Position numbers and translations under genes: made by a program
Source: Bacteroidales bacterium UBA5287
GTDB lineage: Bacteria; Bacteroidota; Bacteroidia; Bacteroidales; Dysgonomonadaceae
Length of the DNA stretch: 64,000 nt
Assembly (NCBI GenBank): GCA_002411345.1
Contig: DHSL01000015.1
Coordinates: 1-64,000, forward strand
Direction of reading: 5' to 3'
Shown: one piece after another, positions 45,285-54,499 of the stretch
Layout of the letters: every line of letters begins with the position of its first letter
How positions within the stretch are numbered: position 1 is the stretch's first letter
The notes under the pieces: generated by a model
What the model saw: only the letters and a program-made list of their open reading frames with translations
What the model was told of the DNA's origin: nothing
Database searches by the model: none

Positions 45285-47828
45285 TTATTTCGTGTTTTCT
45301 TTTATAAGCTTTTGTTCTAGAAGCTTCATATAATATCCGCCAACAACAGAACGCGCTTTGAAATTCATTCTTTCTGCAGTTTTAGTATCATGCCAATCAC
45401 TAATAGGAACACGAGATTTAGTTTCATTTGCATATTTATATACATTATCAACCAATGCATTAAAATCATTCATATCCCCTGTTAACGAAGCAGTCCACAT
45501 AATCCAATCAGATTTAGTATATGTAGCACGGTTATCTAATGGCAAACCGTATTCATTTTGTTTAGTCAAATAATATGCCATTTCTTTTTTGGCAATCTCA
45601 GGATCAAAGATATTAAATCCTAACATTTTATCCCAAATTAAATTATATTTTTGACTCCATGTTCCGGCTTTATCAAATGTAAGTTTATAATGATCTCCAT
45701 CATTTGCCATTGTTTCCCAATCTGCAGCCATTTTTTTTGCAATATCCATATACTTTTGAGCTACATCTTTTTTCCCTTGCATATCAGCTAACATTCCATA
45801 AGATGCAATTCCCATGATTGCCTTAATTGAAAGATTTGCATTATGTGCAAAGTGCCCGGCAAAATCATCTGTACATAACTGATTATCGGGATCTAAACCT
45901 TCTTCAACAAGATAATCTGTCCAGACGGTCAACACATCCCAATGTTTAGCAGCATAATCAGCATTACCTTCTAATTTGGCAAGAGCTGCAGTTAAAATTA
46001 TGATATTTCCGGATTCCTCAATTGGCATATCGCCACCGTATGTCTGACCGTTAGCTATAGGATAAGTACCCACATCATGAGCTGCAAAAGGTTTTGTCCA
46101 TTTTCCACTTTCGCTGTAGTAAAAGATATGATTCATCATGCCTTTTACTAGTTCAGGATTATAAATCAAGAACAAGGGAGAAGAGGGATAGGTAATATCA
46201 ACTGTTCCAATTGAACCATTACTATTATTTTCTTTCGATAAAAACAGAAGAGTTCCATTTTCATCCTTTACCAATTTATGAGCTGCAATAGCGTGACGAT
46301 AAGTCAATGCACACAATTCAGCATATTTTTTCCCACCCGCTTTTTCAGCATCATCCAACAAACTGCGGTTGAATTTATCACAACGTTTCATGATTGATAC
46401 ATAATCTGTCTCAGCACTTTTGAATGCTTGAAAAATATCTACCTTACCATCATTCGTCCAATATCCTTTCAAGTTTTTCTCAAAATATTGAATTGAATAA
46501 ATATCATCATAACCAAGCATGATATATCCCGTTTTCTTATCACCTGAAACTTTGCCCAAATCACGACTATAAGCAAGAACTGTCATATCTTTCGTCATAT
46601 TCCCCGAAAGATTTTCTTGTTTTGCATCAGAGATTACACCATTTTTTTGGAAAGCTTCTTTCGTATCCCAATAATCTCCAAAATTCAGTGTTGCTTTGTC
46701 ATTAGCTGTACCGGTTAAATAAAAATAACCCCAATCAATTCTTACATCATCACCTTTCTTTTGAAGTAATGGTTGTTCTACTGAACCTGTTTTGAGGAAT
46801 GTTCTTCCATCCTTTTCTATCTTTTCAAAATCAACAGCCTGACTCTCATCATGAACAGCCCATTGTGAAGTTGCTTCAAAATAAACTTGAACATCGTGCG
46901 ATGCACTATCTTTTGATTTCACCTGATAAGAAACATAACTAACCGGACGAGAAACAAGTGTTAGATCATCTAATAGCAAAGGTGAAGTAAAAATAACATC
47001 TAATTCAACTTGTCCACAGTCGAAAGTATAGACTGTCTGGGTAGGCAATACGCTTACAGATTTCTGTTCTGCAGTTTGTTCGAATGACACACGGTCTTTT
47101 TCTCTCTCATACAAACCAAAATCTACATATCCACCCCCGGTCCTGTTATGACAATGAGCAGTGATAATGTTCTCACCTTTCTTCAATGATGCCTTAACTT
47201 CGTCAGACAACTCCTCAACCACATTGTATTTCCATGAATAATCCGTTCCAACAACTTTAATCCCATTTATATACAATTCAAAGATATCATCATGTGAATA
47301 GTTTAGATAGATAGTTTTATCAGCTAAATCTTCATCAAGATTGAATGTACGTCTCACCCAAATGTCTTTTGTCTGCCAAAGTGTTGAGAGCTTTGGTTCA
47401 TTAGGTGTGCCAAAAGCGGATTGTCCGGTCTTCCAAGCATCATCATTAAATGAAAGACTTTTCCAGGAATCTCCTTTAGGTTGATCAAAAGTATATTTGC
47501 CTTCCCATTTTTCTTCCTTTACTGTAGGAAGTACTGGTTTAAGTGGCAACTTCTCTTTTCCTAGAAAACGAAATACTTCGCCGTCAACTCTTAAAGCTCC
47601 CAATAGAGGAAACTCCTTATCAGTCCAATGTCTTGGCTGATCATCATATAAATTATTTGTATAAGACCACGCGTTAAAATAGGGATCCACAGTAACCAAA
47701 GGAAATGCTGGCGCACGCAATTGAGTTTTTAAGTCTGTTGGAATTATTCTCTCAGACACCATTTTTTGCGAACAGCTTACTAATATTGCTACTGTTAAAA
47801 GGAAAAAACTGTTTTTGAATATTGTCAT
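45285..47828 (-). CDS. DUF4965/DUF5127 glutaminase-A-like lipoprotein with inserted beta-sandwich
   Basis: This 847-residue lipoprotein (LVSC-S) has the DUF4964-DUF5127-DUF4965-DUF1793 order of so-called glutaminase A proteins: LRAPAFPLVTVDPYFNAWS at the N-terminus, VSYQVKSKDS and VYFEATSQWAVHDES mid-protein, and LTYRHAIAAHKLVKD, MMNHIFYYSESGKW and FAGHFAHNANLSIKAI in the alpha/alpha barrel. An extra beta-sandwich (about 110-250, DDAWKTGQSAFGTPNEPK, IYLNYSHDDIFELYINGIKV) is inserted, resembling a carbohydrate-binding domain. Its PUL position argues for glycan work. The ATG at 47828 is chosen; the longer frame starts at a TTG inside the terminator T-run. Confidence 0.75.
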   Translation of the reverse strand: MTIFKNSFFLLTVAILVSCSQKMVSERIIPTDLKTQLRAPAFPLVTVDPYFNAWSYTNNLYDDQPRHWTDKEFPLLGALRVDGEVFRFLGKEKLPLKPVLPTVKEEKWEGKYTFDQPKGDSWKSLSFNDDAWKTGQSAFGTPNEPKLSTLWQTKDIWVRRTFNLDEDLADKTIYLNYSHDDIFELYINGIKVVGTDYSWKYNVVEELSDEVKASLKKGENIITAHCHNRTGGGYVDFGLYEREKDRVSFEQTAEQKSVSVLPTQTVYTFDCGQVELDVIFTSPLLLDDLTLVSRPVSYVSYQVKSKDSASHDVQVYFEATSQWAVHDESQAVDFEKIEKDGRTFLKTGSVEQPLLQKKGDDVRIDWGYFYLTGTANDKATLNFGDYWDTKEAFQKNGVISDAKQENLSGNMTKDMTVLAYSRDLGKVSGDKKTGYIMLGYDDIYSIQYFEKNLKGYWTNDGKVDIFQAFKSAETDYVSIMKRCDKFNRSLLDDAEKAGGKKYAELCALTYRHAIAAHKLVKDENGTLLFLSKENNSNGSIGTVDITYPSSPLFLIYNPELVKGMMNHIFYYSESGKWTKPFAAHDVGTYPIANGQTYGGDMPIEESGNIIILTAALAKLEGNADYAAKHWDVLTVWTDYLVEEGLDPDNQLCTDDFAGHFAHNANLSIKAIMGIASYGMLADMQGKKDVAQKYMDIAKKMAADWETMANDGDHYKLTFDKAGTWSQKYNLIWDKMLGFNIFDPEIAKKEMAYYLTKQNEYGLPLDNRATYTKSDWIMWTASLTGDMNDFNALVDNVYKYANETKSRVPISDWHDTKTAERMNFKARSVVGGYYMKLLEQKLIKENTK

Positions 47829-47840
47829 AATTATTTTTTT

Positions 47841-47877
47841 AAAAAACAAGAGGTCGCAATGAATAATTGCAACCTCT
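47841..47877 (-). terminator. Intra-operon terminator 3' of DUF3823
   Basis: AGAGGTCGCAAT and ATTGCAACCTCT (47849-47877) form a 12-bp stem with one G-T-type mismatch and a 5-base loop, 14 bases past the DUF3823 stop. On the minus strand it is followed by TTGTTTTTT. The next gene's ATG is about 13 bases further on, so this probably attenuates read-through into the enzyme genes. Confidence 0.7.
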
Positions 47878-47891
47878 CATTTGAATACAAT

Positions 47892-48566
47892 TTATTTTAA
47901 ACGAACGATATCCGAATAAATTGATTGATCAGCACCAACAGTTCTAACACCAACTCTGGCAAAAAGAGCCTTGGCAGCTGCAACTTTTGCATTACCTGAC
48001 AAATCCATTGACAAATTCAATGTACCTGGTTGTTGATTTTTAAAATCTTTACGTGCAATATTGTTTACATCATCTACAAAAGAGGTTTTGCTAACTAACA
48101 AAGTTACATAGTCGATGTTTGCTGAATTGACAATTTTATCAACTTTGAATGTCGCATTCAATTCTGATCCAGTCAGTTTAATTGATTCATCTGATATTGT
48201 AAAATATGGAGTAACCTTGACCTCTACTTCTGTTGAACCTTTTAAATTAACAACAATAGTATCACGAGTGTTTACCCAAGGACCATTCTTGTCTCTTGTA
48301 ACAAGCTTATACTCTCCATCGAACAGCAACGCTTCAAATGTACCATCTTGACCTACATATACGCGAATATTGTCCCTCAACTGATAACCATCCTGATAAA
48401 GCTGTAGTTGTATAGCTTCTCCTGTTCCTCTTAAACTCAATGCTTCTCCATTGTAAGTGATTTTTCCGTGCAATTTTGATTGTGGTGCATCGTAATTATC
48501 TAGTCCGCAACCTGTAAGCAAAAATGACGCAATTGTAATCAAAAAGATATATGTATATTTTTTCAT
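47892..48566 (-). CDS. DUF3823-type surface lipoprotein (SusE-like position)
   Basis: This 224-residue lipoprotein (FLLTGC-G, Cys20) has the DUF3823 pattern: LHGKITYNGEAL, IQLQLYQDGYQLRDNIRV, DGTFEALLFDGEYKLV and VEVKVTPYFTISDESI, two beta-sandwich domains. It follows SusD by 30 bases and should sit on the outer surface as an accessory glycan-binding protein of the PUL2 transporter. A terminator-like hairpin follows. Confidence 0.82.
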   Translation of the reverse strand: MKKYTYIFLITIASFLLTGCGLDNYDAPQSKLHGKITYNGEALSLRGTGEAIQLQLYQDGYQLRDNIRVYVGQDGTFEALLFDGEYKLVTRDKNGPWVNTRDTIVVNLKGSTEVEVKVTPYFTISDESIKLTGSELNATFKVDKIVNSANIDYVTLLVSKTSFVDDVNNIARKDFKNQQPGTLNLSMDLSGNAKVAAAKALFARVGVRTVGADQSIYSDIVRLK

Positions 48567-48596
48567 ATGATTATTTTATTTTTCATTAAATAATGA

Positions 48597-50423
48597 TTAT
48601 TGATACGGATTCTTAACAATCTTAGGATTGTTGTTAATCCATCCCTGATCAATGAAATTGTAATAATTTTTCATTTCAAAATTTCTGGGATTTGGAGACA
48701 TATGTGTCGCAATTTTATCGAACACCCATTTGCCATTATTGGGATTACTAGGATCATTAACCAAATATGGAAACAATGCCCATTGTTGAGCAGTTGAGCT
48801 ATTTTGTACTCCATTCCATACTTTATCGGCCAATCTCCATCGCTTCAAATCCCAATAACGGTGATCTTCAAAAGCAAACTCAACCCTGTTTTCACGTACA
48901 ATATCATTAAATGTAACTGAGGTCAAAGACTGAATACCTGCTCTTTCACGGATCATATTTAAATATGTAAGTGATTTGATTGGTTGATTTAGTTCATATG
49001 CTGCTTCTGCTGCAATCATAACAGCTTCTGCAAAACGAAAGCGAGGAAACCACATTTCACTTCTACGACCACGAGTGGATGCACTAGGAGTTTCATCTAA
49101 AAATTTACGGAAGAAAAATCCGGTTTTATTAATAAACTGATTATTTGTAGTGGTAGGTCCGTTGACAGATGTAATCAATATTTTATTATCATCAGTCACA
49201 CCTGGTTCACTGGTTCTAAATTTCCATACACCATTTTCCAAGTATTTTTGACCAGCTTGTAAAACGACTGGTGTACCTTTGAAAACTGCTCCCGGATAGA
49301 TAACTGTACCCCAAAGACGTGGGTCTTTATTTGCAAATGCATCTTCTGGTTTGTCATAGAAGATATAATTACCATTAGCATCTTTTGTTTTAATAGCTCC
49401 GTCGCGATCGTTAATATATTCAAAATCTTCAACCAAATTTAAGATCGGACCCGCATAAGCACGGTCAATATCTTCTGCATGAGAAGGAGGAATATTACTT
49501 TGTGTAAAACCGTTTGTCTGACCGGGATATTTATAGTCTCTTGCCCAGATTACCTCTTTATTGTTCTCTTTCACAGAAAGTGCTTCATAAAAATTACGTC
49601 CCCTATCATCAGGTTTAGATAGTTGTAATTCATACTTTCCACTTTTAATAACATCTTCTGCTGCTGTAAGTGCTATTTGATAATATCCTTGAGCTAAATT
49701 AGCTGGTATTCCTACTTCGCCTCCCGATGTTTTTATTGGACTGGCCATTTTGTTGTTGTAGTTAGCAAGAGAACCTGCATATACAGCGGCTCGTGCCTTC
49801 AACATCAAAGCAGCCCATTTAGTAGCTCTAGCAGCTCTAACAGAAGGATCTACAGGAAGAAAATCTTTTATAGCATCACATTCAGATATGATATAATCAT
49901 AGAGTTCAGCTTCAGTAGAACGTGGATATTGTAAAGCTGTAATATCCATACCTGGAGTATATTCGAACACTTCGTCACCTACAATCGGCATACCACCCAT
50001 TCCACGAACCATATTAAAATATAACCATGCTCTAATAAATCGGGCTTCACCTTCCAACTGTTTTTGGGTAGCGTTATCTAATACAGTTGATGCCCTAACT
50101 CCTTTCAAAAATTGATTCAAATTACGTAATAGTGAATAATCGTAAACTCTCCACCGATCATCCTCAAATCCACCACGATTGTCAGGCCCACCATCTGTTT
50201 TTGCTGCTTCATCTAAAATCGTATAAGAATAAGAATCATCAATATGTTGTCCCCATGTAATTCTTCCGTAAAAATTTGATAGTACGGATTTGATCATAAT
50301 AGCATCGCTAAAAATCTGGTCGTCAGAGAGAATCTTATCGGGCTCTCTTTCCAAGAAATCAGAACAGCTACTCAGAGAAAAGAGTGCTACTAATAATGCG
50401 ATAAATATATTTTTAATTTTCAT
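48597..50423 (-). CDS. SusD/RagB-family outer-membrane lipoprotein (PUL2)
   Basis: This 608-residue lipoprotein has lipobox LFSLSSC-S, the SDFLEREPDK start, helical regions with GEARFIRAWLYFNMVRGMGG and FAEAVMIAAEAAYELNQP, and the C-terminal ENRVEFAFEDHRYWDLKRWR. It appears intact although the SusC gene before it carries a stop codon, so it may still be made. The two are 6 bases apart. Confidence 0.95.
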   Translation of the reverse strand: MKIKNIFIALLVALFSLSSCSDFLEREPDKILSDDQIFSDAIMIKSVLSNFYGRITWGQHIDDSYSYTILDEAAKTDGGPDNRGGFEDDRWRVYDYSLLRNLNQFLKGVRASTVLDNATQKQLEGEARFIRAWLYFNMVRGMGGMPIVGDEVFEYTPGMDITALQYPRSTEAELYDYIISECDAIKDFLPVDPSVRAARATKWAALMLKARAAVYAGSLANYNNKMASPIKTSGGEVGIPANLAQGYYQIALTAAEDVIKSGKYELQLSKPDDRGRNFYEALSVKENNKEVIWARDYKYPGQTNGFTQSNIPPSHAEDIDRAYAGPILNLVEDFEYINDRDGAIKTKDANGNYIFYDKPEDAFANKDPRLWGTVIYPGAVFKGTPVVLQAGQKYLENGVWKFRTSEPGVTDDNKILITSVNGPTTTNNQFINKTGFFFRKFLDETPSASTRGRRSEMWFPRFRFAEAVMIAAEAAYELNQPIKSLTYLNMIRERAGIQSLTSVTFNDIVRENRVEFAFEDHRYWDLKRWRLADKVWNGVQNSSTAQQWALFPYLVNDPSNPNNGKWVFDKIATHMSPNPRNFEMKNYYNFIDQGWINNNPKIVKNPYQ

Positions 50424-50429
50424 ATTATT

Positions 50430-53400
50430 TTAAAATTTTAGTGTTAAACCAACATTGACTATTCGCATAGTAGGATAAGCCAATCCGTTTGTATCGTTTA
50501 TCTCAGGATCGACACCAATCAAGTTTGTCAAACCAAAAAGGTTCTGTCCAGCCACATAGAACCGAAGATCTGAAATTGAGGTCCTGTTCAACAATGAATT
50601 GGGAAGTGAGTAACCAAATTCTAGATTTCTTAATTTCAAGTATTTAACATTTTTCTTCCAGAAAGTACTGTTCCAATAATTACTGTGACTACTGTTTCCA
50701 ATTAATAACATTGGATATTTACCTGGAATTAACTCACTGTTCGCATCCCATATATCTGCAAGACGCCATGTATTTTCCATATAATATTGGGGGTTGTTAC
50801 CACCATCGTGGAAGGGATTACGTTGTTCCCACTCTTGATACCACGTATTCATTGCACCGCCTGTTAAATCGAATGCAAGATCAAAACCTTTCCATAAGAA
50901 TGAGAAATTAAATCCATAATTAAAGATAGGTGTTGAATCCTGTCTGTAACCAATTGGCCTTTCATCCATTCCGTTGATAACACCATCACCGTTAATATCT
51001 TTATATTTCACATCTCCAGGGCGTAGAGTTTTATTTCCTTGACGGTCATTGTCAATAGGCCATGTAGCAATTTCTTCCCAACTCTGAAACTGACCATCAG
51101 CTTGCAATCCCCAATTCAGGTAACCATATCGTTCTACTATAGAATTCCTATATACATTCCAAGAATTACTGAAACGAGGTTTATATCGATCCCAGTCATA
51201 AAAACGAGAATAGGTAGCATTAGCTGCAATTGAGTAAGTAAGTTCATTTACTTTATCACTCCATTTAAGAAGCAAATCATAGCCACGATGTCTATCTGAA
51301 TTTAGGTTTTCCTGTGGAAGGCTAAACCCTACTTCAGAAGGTAATAAAATATCATATTTTGAAGCCGGAAGGCCAGTTCTTAAACGATCAAAATAGTCAA
51401 AAGAACCTGAAAGCTTGCCTTTTAAGAAACTTGCATCTACACCAACATCAAATATTTTTGCTTTAATCCATGAAAGAGTAGTAACAGGAAGTCCACGGGG
51501 AGCTGTACCAATCGTGTACTTTCCGTCGATCACCGAACCACCGTTCTTATAGGTGTATCCCCCTAAGTAATCAAAAGCACTATAACCACTTACATTATCA
51601 TCTCCTAACAATCCATAGGATGCTCTCAGTTTAAAATCACTGAATGTATTTGATAATTTGCTTTCACGCCAAAAATTTTCTTCTGAAATTCTCCATCCTG
51701 CAGAGGCTGAAGGAAAAAATCCCCATCGTTGATCAGTTGGGAACTTCCAAGATCCATCATAACGTCCTGAAAATTCAACTAGATATTTTCCGGCATAGTC
51801 ATAATTGAATCGTCCCAAATAACCTAATCTAGCTTGTGTATTATTTCCAGTATCATCATAGGTATCCATAGTTTCATAGTCGATCAAATGCAATGCATTA
51901 GATGTAGGAATTGAGTGAACCCATGTTGTAGGGGTATCTCTTTTGATTGTTTCGGCACCAAGAATAGCGGCTATAGAATGATCTCCAATTTTTTTATTAT
52001 ATGACAACTGAATGTTCGAGGTTATCTCCTCATTATAGCCTTGTCTACGCTCTCTCCAAGGATTGGTGTTCTCGAAAATAACTGGATAAGTATCAGTGTC
52101 TTTATTGTAACCATATAACTTGTAGGTATACTCCTGATTATCCATTCGTTGATTAGCTAAGTAGTAACTCACCAACGCTTTAGCCTTCAAACCGTCGGCA
52201 ATTTCATATTCTGCGTCAAAATTGAGTTGTACAACACGCCAGGTATCTTCAAATCTACCGGATAAATCATAAGTAAGCCAGGCAAAATTTGTTCCAGCCT
52301 CAGTAGAAGTCAATGTCGGATAATTTGGATTGTCATTAGCAAAGGGTCTTCTGGTAGGTAGATTACGATAAGTACCAAAACGTGGGAGCCAATAGTCATC
52401 ACCTCCTGGTACTCCTGGATTCACCCTTTTTTCTACACGTCCATTCATCCCTGCGCCTACTCTAAGTTTATCGGTAATATTTGCATTCACATTCATCTGA
52501 ACGTTTGTACGAGTAAAACCTCCATAATTAACGATAATTGCATCCTGATTTAAATTACCCACACTTAGATAATAATTAATTTTGTCTGATCCACCGGATA
52601 CATTGGCATTAACATATGTTTGTGGTGAAACCTCCCAGATATAGTCATACCAATCAAAAGGTTGATACCCTTTTTCTGTTCCTTGTTGCCATTTCTCATA
52701 ATCTTCTTTTGAATATCGATAGTTAGTGGCACCCTGTACAGTTTCGGACTGAATATAATTTTTGATATATGTCTCCGCTGTGGCTGGTTTCGGAAAATCA
52801 TATAAGCTTTGCCATCCATAATAACTATTAACTGTTACGGTATTTTTGGTATTACGTGCTCCTTTTTTAGTGGTAACAACAATTACACCATTGGCAGCAC
52901 GAACTCCATAAATTGAAGCTGATGCGTCTTTTAATACCGATATTGACTCAATATCATTAAAGTCGATATTATTGAATTGACCAGCATCTTATTGAATACC
53001 ATCAATAACGTAAAGAGGAGCCCCCATGTTTCGAATTTGAATATTCGTCGTTGAACCGGGACGACCATCCTGTTGACGAGAATTGATACCAGCAATTTTT
53101 CCGACCAATGCACCTGAAGCAGTCGATGACTTAGAACGACTCAAATCCTGAGCGCCGATCACGGAAATTGCTGATGTCAGAGATTCTTTTCGTTGAGCTA
53201 AACCGAAACCGGTTACAACCACTTCACTCAACATTTCTGAATCTTCAATCAGTACGATATCGATAGTTCTTCGACCGCTAACTTTAAGTGTCTGTTTCTG
53301 CATACCAATATATGATACTTCAAGTGTAGCATTTGAAGCAACATTATTTAGTATAAATTCACCATCGGAATCGGTTACTGTACCAGTAGAAGTTCCTTGT

Positions 53401-53552
53401 ACTTGGAGTGTGACTCCCACAAGAGATTCCCCGTTCACATCTTTCACTGTCCCGCTCACAGTAATGTTTTGAGCGAACATACCCAAGGAAGTAATCCATA
53501 AAAGTGTGGATAACAATCCTTTCATCAAATTTAAAAAGTTTTTCTTTTTCAT
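50430..53552 (-). pseudogene. SusC/RagA TonB-dependent transporter interrupted by one in-frame stop (PUL2)
   Basis: Read in one frame from the ATG at 53552, this is a full-length SusC of 1039 residues except for a TAA at 52989-52991, codon 188. Before it come the signal peptide, the carboxypeptidase-regulatory-like domain, SEVVVTGFG and the plug start LYVIDGIQ. After it the frame continues without shift as DAGQFNNIDFNDIESISV, the SusC plug motif, through the barrel to LTLKF. Relatives usually have Lys or another residue at this codon, so a single AAA-to-TAA change explains it. No other stop or shift occurs. It may be a real nonsense mutation or a sequencing error. Confidence 0.88.
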
Positions 53553-54095
53553 TCTCCCATTTTGTTTAGATTTTAAAATAAAAATTATCTAATAAAGTCC
53601 AATTATATGTTTACATTCTGAATTCGATTAAATAGAATAATAAAGCAACAAGTGTAAGCCTGTAAAATTGTTTTTTTAAACAAACTTCTGTTTAATTATA
53701 TCTGTACTCTTTTAATTCTTATTAAAATAATTTGTTTTTTTGATTTACGTCCAACAATAATAGCTTTGAATAGGTAATTATACATATTTATTAAAGATCA
53801 TACTGCATTTCTATGGGCATTCATTAATTTATTACACAATATTTTTTTAAAAAATTACTTTTCAAAAGTATATAAAAACTAAAATTTTCACTGCAAATTT
53901 CATCTCAAAAAATAAAAGAAAAGTGTCAAACAGAGAAATATTTGACTATTGAATTGATTTTCTATTGATTACAAAATAACAAAAATCATAGTATTAATAA
54001 TTCCAAGTCAATCAAAATTCTTAAAAATTTTCATTATCACTTATTATTTTAAGTTAATATTTTACTCAAAAGGTTTCAATTTTGGTATTGTCATT
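53553..54095. other. Intergenic region upstream of PUL2 SusC
   Basis: No gene seen in 543 bases. A weak promoter candidate lies at 53649-53680. Minus-strand TACTTTTG at 53863-53870 is a second -7 match, with CAAA (minus TTTG) 23 bases further upstream, slightly too far. Otherwise very AT-rich. Confidence 0.5.
53649..53680 (-). promoter_or_regulatory. Weak candidate promoter of PUL2 SusC
   Basis: Minus strand TTTA, a 20-base spacer and TACACTTG resemble the TTTC-N20-TAAACTTG promoters of GH130 and the Ntn-hydrolase gene. TTGTTT/AAACAA forms a short inverted repeat at the same relative place. The match is much weaker than between those two. Confidence 0.3.
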
Positions 54096-54481
54096 TTAAT
54101 CATTTAATCTGTACTCAGGTAATGAATTTCTCCATTTCAAAGTTATATTTTTTAACATCTTTACAATTTCAGGATGTTGCTGTTCCAAATTATTTGTTTC
54201 TTTAATATCATCCTTTAAGTTAAACAGCATTACTTCCGATCCATCTTTGTTAACTAATAATTTCCAGTCTCCGGAGCGTACCGCAATATTTGGACTTAAA
54301 TTTAAACCTTGTGGTTTAGGAAATGCTTGGCAATTCCTTGACTGCCATAGGTACTTAAATCACCTATGCCCATATCATCTGTAAGTATGAAGATAATATT
54401 TGATTTCTCAATATTTTGAGCTTTTGCACCTATTATAGTTGCGAAAGAAAGACCGGCTATCAATAAAGACTTGTAATTCAT
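54096..54481 (-). pseudogene. S1 sulfatase with large internal deletion
   Basis: The minus strand starts with an intact signal peptide (MNYKSLLIAGLSFATIIGAKA) and the sulfatase N-terminus NIIFILTDDMGIGDLSTYGS. Within about 50 codons the frame changes and the text jumps to a sulfatase C-terminus: PKPQGLNLSPNIAVRSGDWK, LLVNKDGSEVMLFNLKDD, ending WRNSLPEYRLND. The middle of a normal protein of about 450-500 residues, including the formylglycine site, is gone; the join lies near GCCAAGCATTTCC. It cannot be active. It follows the intact sulfatase by 18 bases. Confidence 0.88.
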
Positions 54482-54499
54482 CTGTTTAGTATTATAAAA

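Noticed and set aside
47829..47849. Upstream TTG start for the DUF4965 protein
   Set aside because: It lies in the T-run of a terminator hairpin; the ATG at 47828 gives a normal lipoprotein signal.
50430..52562. Calling the 3' part of SusC as a separate barrel gene starting from GTG
   Set aside because: The upstream sequence continues in the same frame as plug domain to the single TAA; a barrel without plug and signal would not be exported.
52565..52819. Open frame of 84 codons on the minus strand inside SusC of PUL2
   Set aside because: It is out of frame with SusC. The SusC frame itself continues through this stretch without stops, so this is a shadow and not evidence of a frameshift.
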